Of a DNA stretch of 64,000 nt, positions 42,478 through 51,959 are shown in pieces. Position 1 is the first letter of the stretch. Every line of letters starts with the position of its first letter. The stretch lies in assembly GCF_002879885.1 (NCBI RefSeq), contig NZ_PNYA01000018.1, positions 91,885 to 155,884 on the forward strand, given 5' to 3'. The position numbers were made by a program, and so were the translations under genes. This DNA is from Trinickia dabaoshanensis. Its GTDB lineage: Bacteria > Pseudomonadota > Gammaproteobacteria > Burkholderiales > Burkholderiaceae. Below the pieces are notes generated by a model. The model worked only from the letters and a program-made list of their open reading frames with translations, made no database searches and was not told where the DNA came from.

Positions 42478-43221
42478 TCAGGGTAGCGACATCTGGTGAG
42501 CGCCCTCGTCCAGCGCGTGCGCAACCGAGACGGACCAAGCGCGCGCGGTCAGCGCCTCCGTGACCGAGAGCTTGCCGGTGGCCGCGAACGCGCCGGTATC
42601 GATGAAGATCTGCGCGCCGATCCGGCCGATCTCGCGCATCGGCGTATGCCCGCAGTAAGTGGGCGACAGTCCGGCTTGACGCTCCACGACCCCGCTGCCG
42701 AGGGCGAGCTCCCGGCCCCACAGCAACTGCTGACGCACCCGCTCGGTGAATAGGCCGCTATCGAGCGCGGCATCGTCGCCGAAAAACTCCGCATGAATGA
42801 CATTGAAACGCCGTGCCCCGCTGCCGACGACACGCACGAGCGGCAGCGTGCGCAAACGCCTCGCATACGCGCGCAAAACCTGATCGGGCAACGCTTGCGC
42901 CCATTCCCCGCCCAGTCCGTTCCAAGTGCTCTGACGCATGGCGCCTTCCGCCACCAGGCACAGCGCCTCCTCGTGATTACCGAGCACCGGAAAGAACCAC
43001 GGCTTGTCGAGCAATGCCAGCGCCTCGTCCGATTGGCTGCCGCGATCGATCAAATCGCCGACAGAGAAGAGCCGGTCGCAGGCTGCGTCGAACACGATCT
43101 CGCGCAACAAATAGCGCAGCGCGTCGACGCAACCGTGCAGATCGCCGACGACGAAGTCCCGGCCCGCGGTGTTGGCCGCGTGCCGGCAGACGATGGGATA
43201 GGCCTCGTTTGTCATAGTCAT
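42478..43221 (-). CDS. Serine/threonine-type metallophosphatase (PrpA/lambda-PPase-like)
   Basis: About 247 aa, calcineurin-like phosphoesterase with the three hallmark motifs: VVGDLHGCVDAL, FSVGDLIDRGSQS and VLGNHEEAL, plus later His in VIHAEFFGDD and CGHTPMREI. It resembles E. coli PrpA/PrpB and phage lambda phosphatase, which dephosphorylate proteins. Start is uncertain among in-frame ATGs at 43248, 43233, 43221 and 43215. It converges with the RES toxin gene. Confidence 0.88.
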   Translation of the reverse strand: MTMTNEAYPIVCRHAANTAGRDFVVGDLHGCVDALRYLLREIVFDAACDRLFSVGDLIDRGSQSDEALALLDKPWFFPVLGNHEEALCLVAEGAMRQSTWNGLGGEWAQALPDQVLRAYARRLRTLPLVRVVGSGARRFNVIHAEFFGDDAALDSGLFTERVRQQLLWGRELALGSGVVERQAGLSPTYCGHTPMREIGRIGAQIFIDTGAFAATGKLSVTEALTARAWSVSVAHALDEGAHQMSLP

Positions 43222-43298
43222 GCGGCCAATCATAGTCCGGCGGGCCACGCCGGTGTTCGTCCAAATGCGCGGCCCCGCAGCCGCCCCTCGCGTGCTAC

Positions 43299-44891
43299 TT
43301 ACTGCTGCTGTCGACGCAGCTTGGCGACCTCTTGCGCCGTCACGGTCGCCTTGGGATCGCCGAAATGCTGCGTCACGTAGTTCGTAATCGCGGCGACTTG
43401 ATCGTCGTTCAATTCGTCGCCGAATCCGGGCATCATCACGTCGGCGTCTTTCGTCCGCCGATTGACGCCGTGCAAGATCACCATCGCCAAGTTGCCGGCA
43501 TCGGGCGCGCCGACCGCGCTGTTATGAATCAGCGAGGGATACGCGAGCGGCGCCGACGCGCCGACGCCTTGTCCCGTCCAGTTGTGGCAGCTAGCGCAGT
43601 TCGCCACGAAGAGCTGCGCGCCGTCCACGCCCGCGACGCGTGTGCCGCGCAGGCGACTCACGTCGTCGGCGGGATGGCCGAACGCGTCGCGCGGACGCGT
43701 TTGGCCGCCGGCAACGGGCGGCACCGAGCGCAGGTAGACGGCGATCGAGCGCAGATCGTCCGACGTCAGATACTGGGTACTGTTCTCGACCACATCGGCC
43801 ATCGGTCCCGCCGCATTCGCGCGCCCCGGCACCGCGCCCTTGGCGAGGTAATCGACGATGTCTTGCTCGCTCCAGTTGCCGATGCCGCCGGCCTTGTCGG
43901 GTGTGATGTTGAACGCATGCCAGCCGGCTTGCACCTCGCCCGAGAAACGATCGCTCGAACTCAGCCCCTGAGTGAAATTGCGCGGCGTATGACACTCCTC
44001 GCAATGGGCCAGGCCTTCCACCAGATAAGCGCCGCGGTTCCATTGAGGGCTTTGCTTGGGATCGGGCACGAAGCGGCCTTCGCGGAAGTTGAACACGTTC
44101 CAGAAGAACATCAGCCAGCGCTGGTTGAACGGGAAGGCGAGCTCGTTGCGCGGCGGCGTGTAGCGGACGGGCGTCAACGTGTTCAAGTAGGCGCGGATCG
44201 CCAGCAAGTCGCGCTCGGTGACGCGCGTGTATTCGGTGTAGGGAAACGCGGGATACAAGTGCTGCCCGCCCTTGCCGATGCCTTTTTGCATCGCGCGTAA
44301 AAACTCGGCGTCGGTCCAGCGGCCGATACCCGTATCCGGGTCGGGCGTGATGTTCGGGGTGTAGAGCGTGCCGAACGGCGTCCCCATCGGCAATCCGCCC
44401 GCGAACGGCCTGCTCTTGTCGGCCGTATGGCACGCGATGCAATCGCCGGCCCGCGCGAGGTATTCGCCTCGCTTCACGAGATCGGTCATCGCCGCGCCCA
44501 TCGGGGCCGCCCCATCGGCATTCGAACCGGCGCCTCCCGCGGGGCCGCCGGTGCCCGCTGCCGATCCTCCCGCGGCGGCGGCCGTCGCCTGCTCGCTTGC
44601 CGCCACTGACGCGCTCGGCGTCACGGCCGCACTCGCCGTGGAGGACGCCAGCGGCGCGGACGCGCCCGCCGTTGCCACCTCGCTTGCGCCTTGCGCCAGC
44701 GCGGCGGACATGGGCAATTCGTCGGCCGGCACCTTCTCGCCATCGTTCGGCGCATGCCACGCAAGATAAAGCGCGAGGACCGAAAAGGCGGCCGCAAAGC
44801 CCTTCATGCGGATCGGACGGCGCCGCGCGTCATGGTGCATAACGGCGGGGCGCAGGTCGGTCGCATCGGAACGGAGTCGCAAATTCGTCAT
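43299..44891 (-). CDS. Tri-haem cytochrome c subunit of FAD-dependent sugar/alcohol dehydrogenase
   Basis: The 530-aa protein has three CxxCH haem sites: CIACH (about 150), CEECH (about 296) and CASCH (about 432), each followed by the expected distal Met region. A membrane/signal segment (GFAAAFSVLALYLAW) lies near residue 35. Between it and the first haem is a ~90-residue Ala/Ser/Gly-rich linker (TASAAVTPSASVAASEQA and on), not usual in this subunit. It would accept electrons from the GMC subunit and pass them to quinone. It is last in the three-gene operon, 27 bp after the GMC gene. An ATG at 44807 is an alternative start. Confidence 0.92.
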   Translation of the reverse strand: MTNLRLRSDATDLRPAVMHHDARRRPIRMKGFAAAFSVLALYLAWHAPNDGEKVPADELPMSAALAQGASEVATAGASAPLASSTASAAVTPSASVAASEQATAAAAGGSAAGTGGPAGGAGSNADGAAPMGAAMTDLVKRGEYLARAGDCIACHTADKSRPFAGGLPMGTPFGTLYTPNITPDPDTGIGRWTDAEFLRAMQKGIGKGGQHLYPAFPYTEYTRVTERDLLAIRAYLNTLTPVRYTPPRNELAFPFNQRWLMFFWNVFNFREGRFVPDPKQSPQWNRGAYLVEGLAHCEECHTPRNFTQGLSSSDRFSGEVQAGWHAFNITPDKAGGIGNWSEQDIVDYLAKGAVPGRANAAGPMADVVENSTQYLTSDDLRSIAVYLRSVPPVAGGQTRPRDAFGHPADDVSRLRGTRVAGVDGAQLFVANCASCHNWTGQGVGASAPLAYPSLIHNSAVGAPDAGNLAMVILHGVNRRTKDADVMMPGFGDELNDDQVAAITNYVTQHFGDPKATVTAQEVAKLRRQQQ

Positions 44892-44918
44892 CGGAAGTCT
44901 CTTGAAAGCGTCGTGCGA

Positions 44919-46520
44919 TCACAGTTCGTGCTTGAGCTTGTCGGCAAGCCGCAGCGCCAGTGCGGCAATCGTCAACGTGCAATTGACCGAGGCGGCCGTG
45001 GGCATCACGCCGCTCGTGGCCAGGAACAAGTTCGGATGATCGTGGGTCCGGCAATCGGCATCGACGACCGAATCCTGCGCGTCGCTGCCCATGATCGTGG
45101 TGCCCATGATGTGGTTGTTCGGTGCGAAGCGATCGTCGAACGTCACCTCCGACCCGCCGAACAAACTCGCGATCTGCGCGTACACCTCGTGCGTATGGGC
45201 CGCGCTTTTTTTGACGTAGTCGTTGATCGAGTAATAGATCTCGGGCTGGGGGATGCCCAGCGCATCCTTGTGATCGGCGGACGGCACGATCCGGTTGCCG
45301 GGCTCGGGCAAATGCTCGTGAAAGCTGTTGATCGTCAGCGTGCGCGCGGCCCGCTCGCGGATCTGCCGATCCAGCTCGCCGCCGGTCAGGCCTTTGTCGA
45401 TCAATGCCGCCGTCACCGCCATCGTCGGCACGCCATTGGACAAGTGCAGCTTTTTGGAGGCGTAATCGGAGCGGAACGATCCGTCGCGGAAATTGACGAC
45501 GGAAGTCATTTCCATGGGGCCACGTCCCGGCCATAGCACCTCGTTCGCGAGGAAGCTCACGCCCGTGCCAGGATGATCCATCAAATTGCGGCCGACCTGA
45601 TCGGAGCGATTGCCGATGCCGTGCGGAAATTTATCGGACGTCGACATCAACATCAGCTTCGGCGTCTCGATGCCGTTCGCCGCCAGCACGAAGAGCTTTC
45701 CGGTCACGCGCGTGGTGCCGCCCGCGGGGTCTTTGTAATGCACGGCCGTGATGAGGCCTTTATCGTCGGCTTCGATCCGATAGACGACCGCCCGATCGAT
45801 GAGCTTGGCGCCGGCCTTTTCCGCTTTCTCCGCATGCACGATGCCGTTGTACATCGCGGCGATCGGGCAAATCGGCATGCAGTTGTTGTTGCCGCAGCAC
45901 GTCGGGCGCGCATCGTAAGGGCGGCTGTTTCGCGCCACCGGCTCGGGGACGACCGTGAAGCCGTTCCCATTGAGCACGTCCGAAAAGCGCTTGTCCATGT
46001 ACGACAGCGGTAACGGCGACATCGGGTAGGGCTTGGAGCGGGGGGAGCCTAGATCAACCGACGTCTCGGGCCCGGAGACGCCGAGCTCTACCTCGGCCGC
46101 GTAGTACCAAGGCTCGAGCGTTTCGTACGGAAACGGCCAATCGCGGCCCACGCCGTAAGTCGTCTTCAGCTTGAAATCGGAGGGCAACAAGCGCCATGCG
46201 GCCGCGGCCCAATGCCAGGTCGTCCCGCCGACGAGACGCAGGTACTGCGAGTCGTACGGATAGTCGCCCTTTTGGATCAGGTAGCCGTTCGGCGGCGCGT
46301 ATTGCGGATGCGGCGCATAGGGCATCGACGGATACGGCGTCGCGAAATCCGCCTTGGCCGGCGAATTGCGGAAGTTTTCGACGATCTCCCAGCGCGCGAG
46401 CCGTGGGCCCGCCTCGAGGAGAATGACCGATGCACCCGCCAACGCGAGTTGATGCGCAACGAGAGAACCCGCCACGCCCGAGCCGACGACGACGACGTCG
46501 GCCGAAGTTGTGTTTGCCAT
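44919..46520 (-). CDS. GMC-type FAD dehydrogenase catalytic subunit (FAD-glucose-dehydrogenase-like)
   Basis: The 533-aa catalytic subunit has the FAD-binding VVVGSGVAGSLVAHQLALAG near the N-terminus, GGTTWHWAAAAWRL, a cysteine cluster RPTCCGNNNCMPICPIAAMY, and the GMC_oxred_C end with FAPNNHIMGTTIMG and TAASVNCTLTIAALAL (catalytic His and Asn). The cysteine cluster is where B. cepacia FAD-GDH alpha-subunit holds its 3Fe-4S centre, and the overall sequence looks close to that enzyme. It is probably periplasmic, exported by hitch-hiking with the Tat-type small subunit. The substrate could be glucose, gluconate or another polyol. Confidence 0.93.
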   Translation of the reverse strand: MANTTSADVVVVGSGVAGSLVAHQLALAGASVILLEAGPRLARWEIVENFRNSPAKADFATPYPSMPYAPHPQYAPPNGYLIQKGDYPYDSQYLRLVGGTTWHWAAAAWRLLPSDFKLKTTYGVGRDWPFPYETLEPWYYAAEVELGVSGPETSVDLGSPRSKPYPMSPLPLSYMDKRFSDVLNGNGFTVVPEPVARNSRPYDARPTCCGNNNCMPICPIAAMYNGIVHAEKAEKAGAKLIDRAVVYRIEADDKGLITAVHYKDPAGGTTRVTGKLFVLAANGIETPKLMLMSTSDKFPHGIGNRSDQVGRNLMDHPGTGVSFLANEVLWPGRGPMEMTSVVNFRDGSFRSDYASKKLHLSNGVPTMAVTAALIDKGLTGGELDRQIRERAARTLTINSFHEHLPEPGNRIVPSADHKDALGIPQPEIYYSINDYVKKSAAHTHEVYAQIASLFGGSEVTFDDRFAPNNHIMGTTIMGSDAQDSVVDADCRTHDHPNLFLATSGVMPTAASVNCTLTIAALALRLADKLKHEL

Positions 46521-46681
46521 GAGCGCTTCGCCTATTGCGTCTTTGTTCGGTACAGCAAACGGGAATCAAGGCGTACTACGCCAGATCGCGCGGAACGCAA
46601 GCCCAAAATTCGATCTCGGAGTCTCATCGGTTCTTCACGACGAAGCCAGCGCTAACCCGCGCCACGCGCCGCATAGCCTCG

Positions 46682-47242
46682 TCAAACGCCGGCCGGTTTT
46701 TGCGTCCAATAGAACGGCACGTCCCGGCAATACGAAGGGATCGTCAGTACGTCGGTCACCGGGTCGAACATCAGCGCACGCTCGTAAGCCACCACTTGAA
46801 TGGTCGGCATTTGGCCGACGAGTCCGAGATACCAGGCGCGCACGATGTTGACGACGGCTTTGGCCAAGGCCGGATCTTGGCTTTGCAGCACAGCCACGAC
46901 TCGATCGCTCGGCACGCCGGCGTTCGCCTTGAGCCACGTGTTCAGCGCGGCGACATTGGCGGCGAATGCGCTGTCGGACTTCGACATGGCGTTATAGATA
47001 CGCGAGGCGAGCGTGGCGTCGAGCGTCGCGCGCCCCGTCAATTGCTTCGTCAATGCGGTAAAAGCATCGAGACCGCCGCCGGCCGGAGGCGCGAAGGCGA
47101 ATGCGCTCGACATCGTGAGCGGCAGCCCGACGGTTCCCGCGAGCGCGAGCGCTACCGCCGAGGCGCCGGCATTCAGCAGAAAGTCCCTGCGAGCGGCAGC
47201 CGCAAGCGCCTCGTGCGGCCGGCTGGTTCGAGCATCGGTCAT
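46682..47242 (-). CDS. Small (gamma) subunit of FAD-dependent dehydrogenase, Tat-exported
   Basis: The 186-aa protein has a twin-arginine signal (ARRDFLLNAGASAVALALAG), then the sorbitol-dehydrogenase small-subunit family sequence: FTALTKQLTGRATLDATLAS, RIYNAMSKSD, VVNIVRAWYLGLVGQM, ERALMFDPVTDVLTIPSYC and a terminal PFYWTQKP. The subunit helps the catalytic subunit fold and cross the membrane. It is first in the operon (160 bp before the GMC gene). ATG at 47242 is chosen; the open frame extends further but without conserved sequence. Confidence 0.92.
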   Translation of the reverse strand: MTDARTSRPHEALAAAARRDFLLNAGASAVALALAGTVGLPLTMSSAFAFAPPAGGGLDAFTALTKQLTGRATLDATLASRIYNAMSKSDSAFAANVAALNTWLKANAGVPSDRVVAVLQSQDPALAKAVVNIVRAWYLGLVGQMPTIQVVAYERALMFDPVTDVLTIPSYCRDVPFYWTQKPAGV

Positions 47243-47492
47243 ATGGGCTCCAGCATCGTGTTCATGACACCCCCTGCGCAGGCAGACGGCTTCGTCCCCG
47301 ATTCCGGTCTTCGTGTGCCGCACTAGCCGCCGCGGCCTTTCTTATCCGTAATAACCCTCAGGCACCACCCATTGGCAGCGACTATAGCCGCGTCCCAGCA
47401 TTTAGACAATCGGCATACGCAAATGGATAGTCATTGCATCCGGGATGAAAACGATCTTGTCCGGAAGGTAGGGGTTTCGGCGGGGGCACGGA

Positions 47493-47978
47493 TCAGCCGG
47501 CCACGCCTTCATAGGCGCGCCGCAGCTCATCGATCTCGAGTTTGCACATGCGTGTCATCGCATGCATGACGCGCTCGGCGCGCTCGCGGTCGTCGTCGCG
47601 CAACATTTCGTCGACCATGGCCGGCACGACGTGCCAGGTCACGCCGAATCGATCTCTGAGCCAGCCGCATTGAAGCTGCTCGCCGTCCTCCCCGAGCTTG
47701 TTCCAGAGGGCGTCGACTTCCTCTTGCGTGCGGCAATGGATCGAGCAGGACATGGCGGGAGAAAAAGGATACTGCGGGCTCGGTCCGCCGTTCAAGGCGA
47801 TGACCGTCTGTCCGTCGAGCTCGAAGGTGACGCTCATCACACGGCGTTTACCGCCGGGCCCAAGGCCGGGGTAGTAGATGACATCGACGACACGCGATCG
47901 TTCGAATGTCGACGTATAAAACGTCGCCGCTTGCTCCGCCTGGTCTTGGAACCAAAGAAACGGCGTAATTTTCCGCAT
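47493..47978 (-). CDS. PhnB-like VOC-family protein
   Basis: The 161-aa protein matches the 3-dmu-9_3-mt / PhnB-type glyoxalase fold: RKITPFLWFQDQAEQAATFY, VMSVTFELDGQTVIALNGGP, SIHCRTQEEVDALWNKL and the GWLRDRFGVTWHVVP motif typical of this group. The function is unclear; such proteins are annotated from sequence only. The ATG at 47978 follows GGAGACGCC. A C-terminal Arg/Glu-rich helix extends beyond the core. The reading frame continues upstream without protein-like sequence. Confidence 0.9.
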   Translation of the reverse strand: MRKITPFLWFQDQAEQAATFYTSTFERSRVVDVIYYPGLGPGGKRRVMSVTFELDGQTVIALNGGPSPQYPFSPAMSCSIHCRTQEEVDALWNKLGEDGEQLQCGWLRDRFGVTWHVVPAMVDEMLRDDDRERAERVMHAMTRMCKLEIDELRRAYEGVAG

Positions 47979-48452
47979 GGCGTCTCCTTGTTGGCATGTC
48001 GCTGCCACGATGTGCATGAAACGCGCACGCGCGGGGCGACGCCCCGGCGCGGGCGTACGCCCGATATCGGAGCCGCGGCGCCGCTGTAAAAACGCGCCTG
48101 CATCTGTCACATTTACACCGCGCTGGCCAGACGATTGTCCTATCAAGACTAGTCGATGACCGGCCCCGCCGCCGTTCGGATCGCGTGCGCGACGCCGACG
48201 CAACACCCTATGCACGGTCCCGCTCGACGCGCGCATACTTGACGCCATCGACGCCTTCCGTTCGTCGCACGCGGACCCCGCTCGGGGTACGGCGGCATGC
48301 ATCGTGCTTCCCGCTTTCTCGCGCGCTCATGCCTGCCGACTCCCCGGTCGGTACGCCCGCGCCGGCGCGCGGGTCATCGAGCGCCGCCTGACAACGCGAT
48401 GCGATCGCACGTGCCACGTGCATCCACATCGCCGACGAACTGGAACGGACCG
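47979..48452. other. Divergent promoter region between the PhnB-like gene and the glucan/trehalose cluster
   Basis: About 470 bp with no convincing gene. It should contain the promoter of the glgE-treS-glgB-glgX-treZ-malQ cluster. I see no clear promoter hexamers or operators. An in-frame ATG at 48399 could extend GlgE by 18 residues, but the sequence upstream of 48453 is Arg/Pro-rich and unlike protein. Confidence 0.5.
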
Positions 48453-51400
48453 ATGGAACACCGTCTCGCGTATGCGCCGCGTATCTATTTTCTTCATCCC
48501 CTGCTCGTCGGGCCGCTCGAGGCTTGGCCCGCGCACTTCGAGCGCGCGGCGGCGCTAGGTTTCGACCACATACTGATCGGCTCGCCTTTCGCAACGGGGC
48601 AAGCCGGACACCTCCAACTCGTCGCCGATCACGCACGGCTGCACCCCATCCTTCGCGCATCCGGCACGGCCGACGAAGCGCTGCATCGCCTCGCAAGCCA
48701 AGCACGCGCCGCGGGGCTCACGCTATTGATCGATATCGTGCTCGATCGCGTTGCCGCCGACGGCGATCTCGTGCGGGCCCATCCGCAGTGGTTTCATCCG
48801 TACGAGCCGGCGCACGTGCGGCTCGATCCTCGGCATACGGCGCAAGAGGACAATGCAGCCTATGCCAAGTTCGACGATCCGCACGCCGCCGCGCAACTGG
48901 GCACTTGGTGGAGCAAGCGGCTCGTCGCGCTGACCGATGCCGGCGTCGGCGGTTTTCGTTTCGACTCCCCGCATCGCGTGGCGATCGATATTTGGCAGGA
49001 ATTGCGGGCGGCCCTGCGCTCGCGGCGCGATGGCGTCCGGCTGCTCGCTTCGACACCGGGGCTTGCGCGCAGCGATCTCGCGCAGCTTGCCCAGGCTCGC
49101 TTCGACAGCGTGTTTTCGTCGGTGCGCTGGTGGGACTTTCGCGAAGACTGGCTCGCGAGCGAACATGTGGCGCTCTCGCGCGTAGGCGCGCCCATCGCCT
49201 TCCCCGAGGCTCCGTACGGCCCACGCCTTGTCAGCGAAATCGTCCAAGCCGCCGACGCGACCGTCCTCGAGCGCGCCTACCGCCGCGCGATTGCGACGAG
49301 CGCCGCGCTCGGCACCGGGTGGCTCATGCCGATGGGCTTCGAATACGGCGTGGCCGAGCCGCTCGCCTATACGGCCAACGCAGGCAGCGCCGACCGATAC
49401 CGCCAAGCATGCGCCGCCGCGCGCTTCGATGTAAGCGACGGCGTCAGGCAAGCCAACACCCTGTGCGAGCAGACTCCGTTGCTTTCCACGGTCGGCGAAC
49501 TGCGGCAATTGTCCTCGGCCGGATCGAACGTCGCCGCCGTCTTGCGAGGTGAGTGCCCCGATTTGCGCGGCGCGCGCGAGGCCGTGCTGCTCATCGCCAA
49601 TCCCGATTTGAGCCGGCCGGCTTTCGTCGCGCCGGCGCATTTTCTCGACGGCGTGCCGGGCAACTTCATGGCGTTCAAACCGCTGGCAAGCCCTTGTACG
49701 GAAGAAGCCGAGCCGTTGGCGCCGTTTACGCTCGCGCCGGGCGAAGCGCTCGTCTATCGCGCGCAGCCGTGTCCGAGCGTCGCGCAGCGTGTAATCAAGC
49801 GCGCCGCGACGGCGTCGGCCGCGGAGGCGCTGGCCGCCCCGCGCATCGCGATCGAGAGCGTGACGCCGAGCGTCGACGGGGGACGATTCCCCGCCAAGCG
49901 GATCGTGGGCGAGGAGATCGAGATCGGCGCGGCCATTTTCGGCGAAGGCCACGACAAGATCGCGGCGGCCGTCATTTGGCGCGCGACCGACGAAACCGCA
50001 TGGCGCGAAGCGCCGATGCGGCCGGCCGAGCCGGCGGGACTGGACCTGTGGCAAGCGCGGATCGCGCTGACGCGCGTGGGCCGGTACGAGTTCACGGTGA
50101 TCGCCTGGCGCGACGATTTCGCCTCGCTCGTCGATCACATCCGCAAGAAGCTCGACGCGAATCAATCGGTGGAACTCGAACTCGAAGAAGCGCGGCATCT
50201 GCTTGCCCGCGTATTGGCCGAAGCCGAGACCGCCGACCAAACCGGCGCGCAGCAGCAGATCCACCAGGACCACCGAGAATATGCCGAGCAGCGTTCGGCA
50301 ATCGCCGAACTGAAAGAAATCGCCAAGCGCTTTTCCCACGCGAGCCCGGTCGCGCGGCTGGACGCCGTGCTCGCGCCGCAGACGGCACAAGCCGTCGCGA
50401 GAGCCCGGCATCGTCCGTTCCTGTCCCGCGACACGACGACCTATCGCATCGACGCCGAGCGCGCCGCGGCCCGCTTCGCGAGTTGGTACGAAATCTTCCC
50501 GCGCTCGATGAGCGGCGACGGTACGCGTCACGGCACGTTCGACGACGTCATCGCGCAATTGCCGCGCATACGGGACATGGGTTTCGACGTGCTCTACTTC
50601 CCGCCGATTCACCCGATCGGCAAGATCAACCGCAAGGGACGCAACAACACGCTCAATGCGCAACCGGGCGACGTGGGCAGCCCCTATGCGATCGGCAGCG
50701 ACGAAGGTGGCCATACGGCCGTGCATCCCGAACTCGGCACGCTCGACGACTTCAAGCGGATGCTCGCCGCCGCGCATGAGCATGGTCTCGAGATCGCCCT
50801 CGATTTCGCGATTCAATGCGCGCCCGACCATCCGTGGCTGACCGAGCACGCGACCTGGTTCGCATGGCGCCCGGACGGCACGCTGCGCTACGCCGAAAAT
50901 CCGCCGAAGAAGTATCAGGACATCGTCAATCCCGAGTTCTATGCGCACGATGCCAAGCCAGCGCTGTGGATCGCGCTGCGCGACGTCATCAGCTTCTGGA
51001 TCGATGCGGGGGTAAGGATCTTTCGCGTCGACAACCCGCATACGAAGCCGCTGCCGTTTTGGGAATGGATGATCGGCGATATCCGCTCGCGCGAGCCGAA
51101 CGTCATTTTCCTTTCGGAGGCCTTCACCCGTCCTCGGCTGATGTACCGGCTCGCGAAGCTCGGCTTTTCGCAGTCGTATACGTACTTCACGTGGCGCGAG
51201 TCGAAGCGCGACTTCACGGAGTATCTGACCGAACTCACGCAAACGAACGTCCGGGACTTTTTCCGGCCCAACTTCTTCGTCAACACGCCCGATATCAACC
51301 CGCGCCATTTGCAATCGCAAGGCCGCGCGGGGTTCATGATTCGCGCGGCGCTGGCGGCGACCCTCGCGGGCCTTTGGGGCGTATACAGCGGCTTCGAGCT

Positions 51401-51959
51401 GTGCGAGTCGGCCGCGTTGCCCGGCAGCGAGGAATACCTCGATTCGGAGAAGTATCAGTTGCGTGCGTGGGATTGGAATCGGCCCGGCAACATCGTCGAT
51501 GTCGTCACCATGCTGAACCGCATTCGCCGCGCGAACCCCGCGTTGCATTCGCATCTCGGCCTCACGTTCCTCACGGCGCATAACGATCGCATTTTGTTCT
51601 TCGAGAAGGCCACGCGCGCGCGCGACAACGTGGTGCTCGTCGCGATCAGCCTCGATCCGTTCGCGCCGCAAGAAGCCGATCTGGAATTGCCGGCCCATCT
51701 GTTCGAGCACTGGCGTATGCAGGAGTGGGATGCCCTCGCGGTGACCGATCTCGTCACGGGGCAACGCCTCGAATGGCGCGGCCGCCGCCAGCACGTGAGG
51801 ATCGAGCCCGATACCCAACCCTTCGCCATTTGGCGGGTCGCGCCCGCCGCGGGTTTGCCGCACGACGAACGCGCCCATGCATCGCTACACCGGCCCGGCC
51901 AGCAAGGCCGCCTCGGCCACCACACTCACGGCGCATCGGAGAACAGCCATGAAGCGTGA
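48453..51959 (+). CDS. glgE: Alpha-1,4-glucan:maltose-1-phosphate maltosyltransferase with extra N-terminal amylase-like domain
   Basis: GlgE extends alpha-glucan with maltose-1-phosphate. The protein has 1168 aa against about 660-700 in typical GlgE. Residues ~490-1150 are the GlgE module: FASWYEIFPRS, YFPPIHPIGKINRKGRNN, nucleophile D860 in FRVDNPHTKPLPFWEW, acid/base E889 in FLSEAFTRP, D947 in NTPDINP. The first ~450 residues form a second GH13-like barrel (IYFLHPLLVGPLEAW, LLIDIVLDRVA, GFRFDSPHRV), but where the acid Glu should be it reads RLLASTPGL, so it is probably non-catalytic. ATG at 48453 has GGA about 5 nt upstream. The stop overlaps treS by 11 bp. Confidence 0.93.
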   Translation: MEHRLAYAPRIYFLHPLLVGPLEAWPAHFERAAALGFDHILIGSPFATGQAGHLQLVADHARLHPILRASGTADEALHRLASQARAAGLTLLIDIVLDRVAADGDLVRAHPQWFHPYEPAHVRLDPRHTAQEDNAAYAKFDDPHAAAQLGTWWSKRLVALTDAGVGGFRFDSPHRVAIDIWQELRAALRSRRDGVRLLASTPGLARSDLAQLAQARFDSVFSSVRWWDFREDWLASEHVALSRVGAPIAFPEAPYGPRLVSEIVQAADATVLERAYRRAIATSAALGTGWLMPMGFEYGVAEPLAYTANAGSADRYRQACAAARFDVSDGVRQANTLCEQTPLLSTVGELRQLSSAGSNVAAVLRGECPDLRGAREAVLLIANPDLSRPAFVAPAHFLDGVPGNFMAFKPLASPCTEEAEPLAPFTLAPGEALVYRAQPCPSVAQRVIKRAATASAAEALAAPRIAIESVTPSVDGGRFPAKRIVGEEIEIGAAIFGEGHDKIAAAVIWRATDETAWREAPMRPAEPAGLDLWQARIALTRVGRYEFTVIAWRDDFASLVDHIRKKLDANQSVELELEEARHLLARVLAEAETADQTGAQQQIHQDHREYAEQRSAIAELKEIAKRFSHASPVARLDAVLAPQTAQAVARARHRPFLSRDTTTYRIDAERAAARFASWYEIFPRSMSGDGTRHGTFDDVIAQLPRIRDMGFDVLYFPPIHPIGKINRKGRNNTLNAQPGDVGSPYAIGSDEGGHTAVHPELGTLDDFKRMLAAAHEHGLEIALDFAIQCAPDHPWLTEHATWFAWRPDGTLRYAENPPKKYQDIVNPEFYAHDAKPALWIALRDVISFWIDAGVRIFRVDNPHTKPLPFWEWMIGDIRSREPNVIFLSEAFTRPRLMYRLAKLGFSQSYTYFTWRESKRDFTEYLTELTQTNVRDFFRPNFFVNTPDINPRHLQSQGRAGFMIRAALAATLAGLWGVYSGFELCESAALPGSEEYLDSEKYQLRAWDWNRPGNIVDVVTMLNRIRRANPALHSHLGLTFLTAHNDRILFFEKATRARDNVVLVAISLDPFAPQEADLELPAHLFEHWRMQEWDALAVTDLVTGQRLEWRGRRQHVRIEPDTQPFAIWRVAPAAGLPHDERAHASLHRPGQQGRLGHHTHGASENSHEA

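Noticed and set aside
48723..51878. A 1051-codon minus-strand open frame opposite glgE
   Set aside because: It mirrors GlgE codon structure; the predicted protein is Arg-rich and matches nothing. The same applies to 52765-55380, 58470-60986 and 61685-63280.
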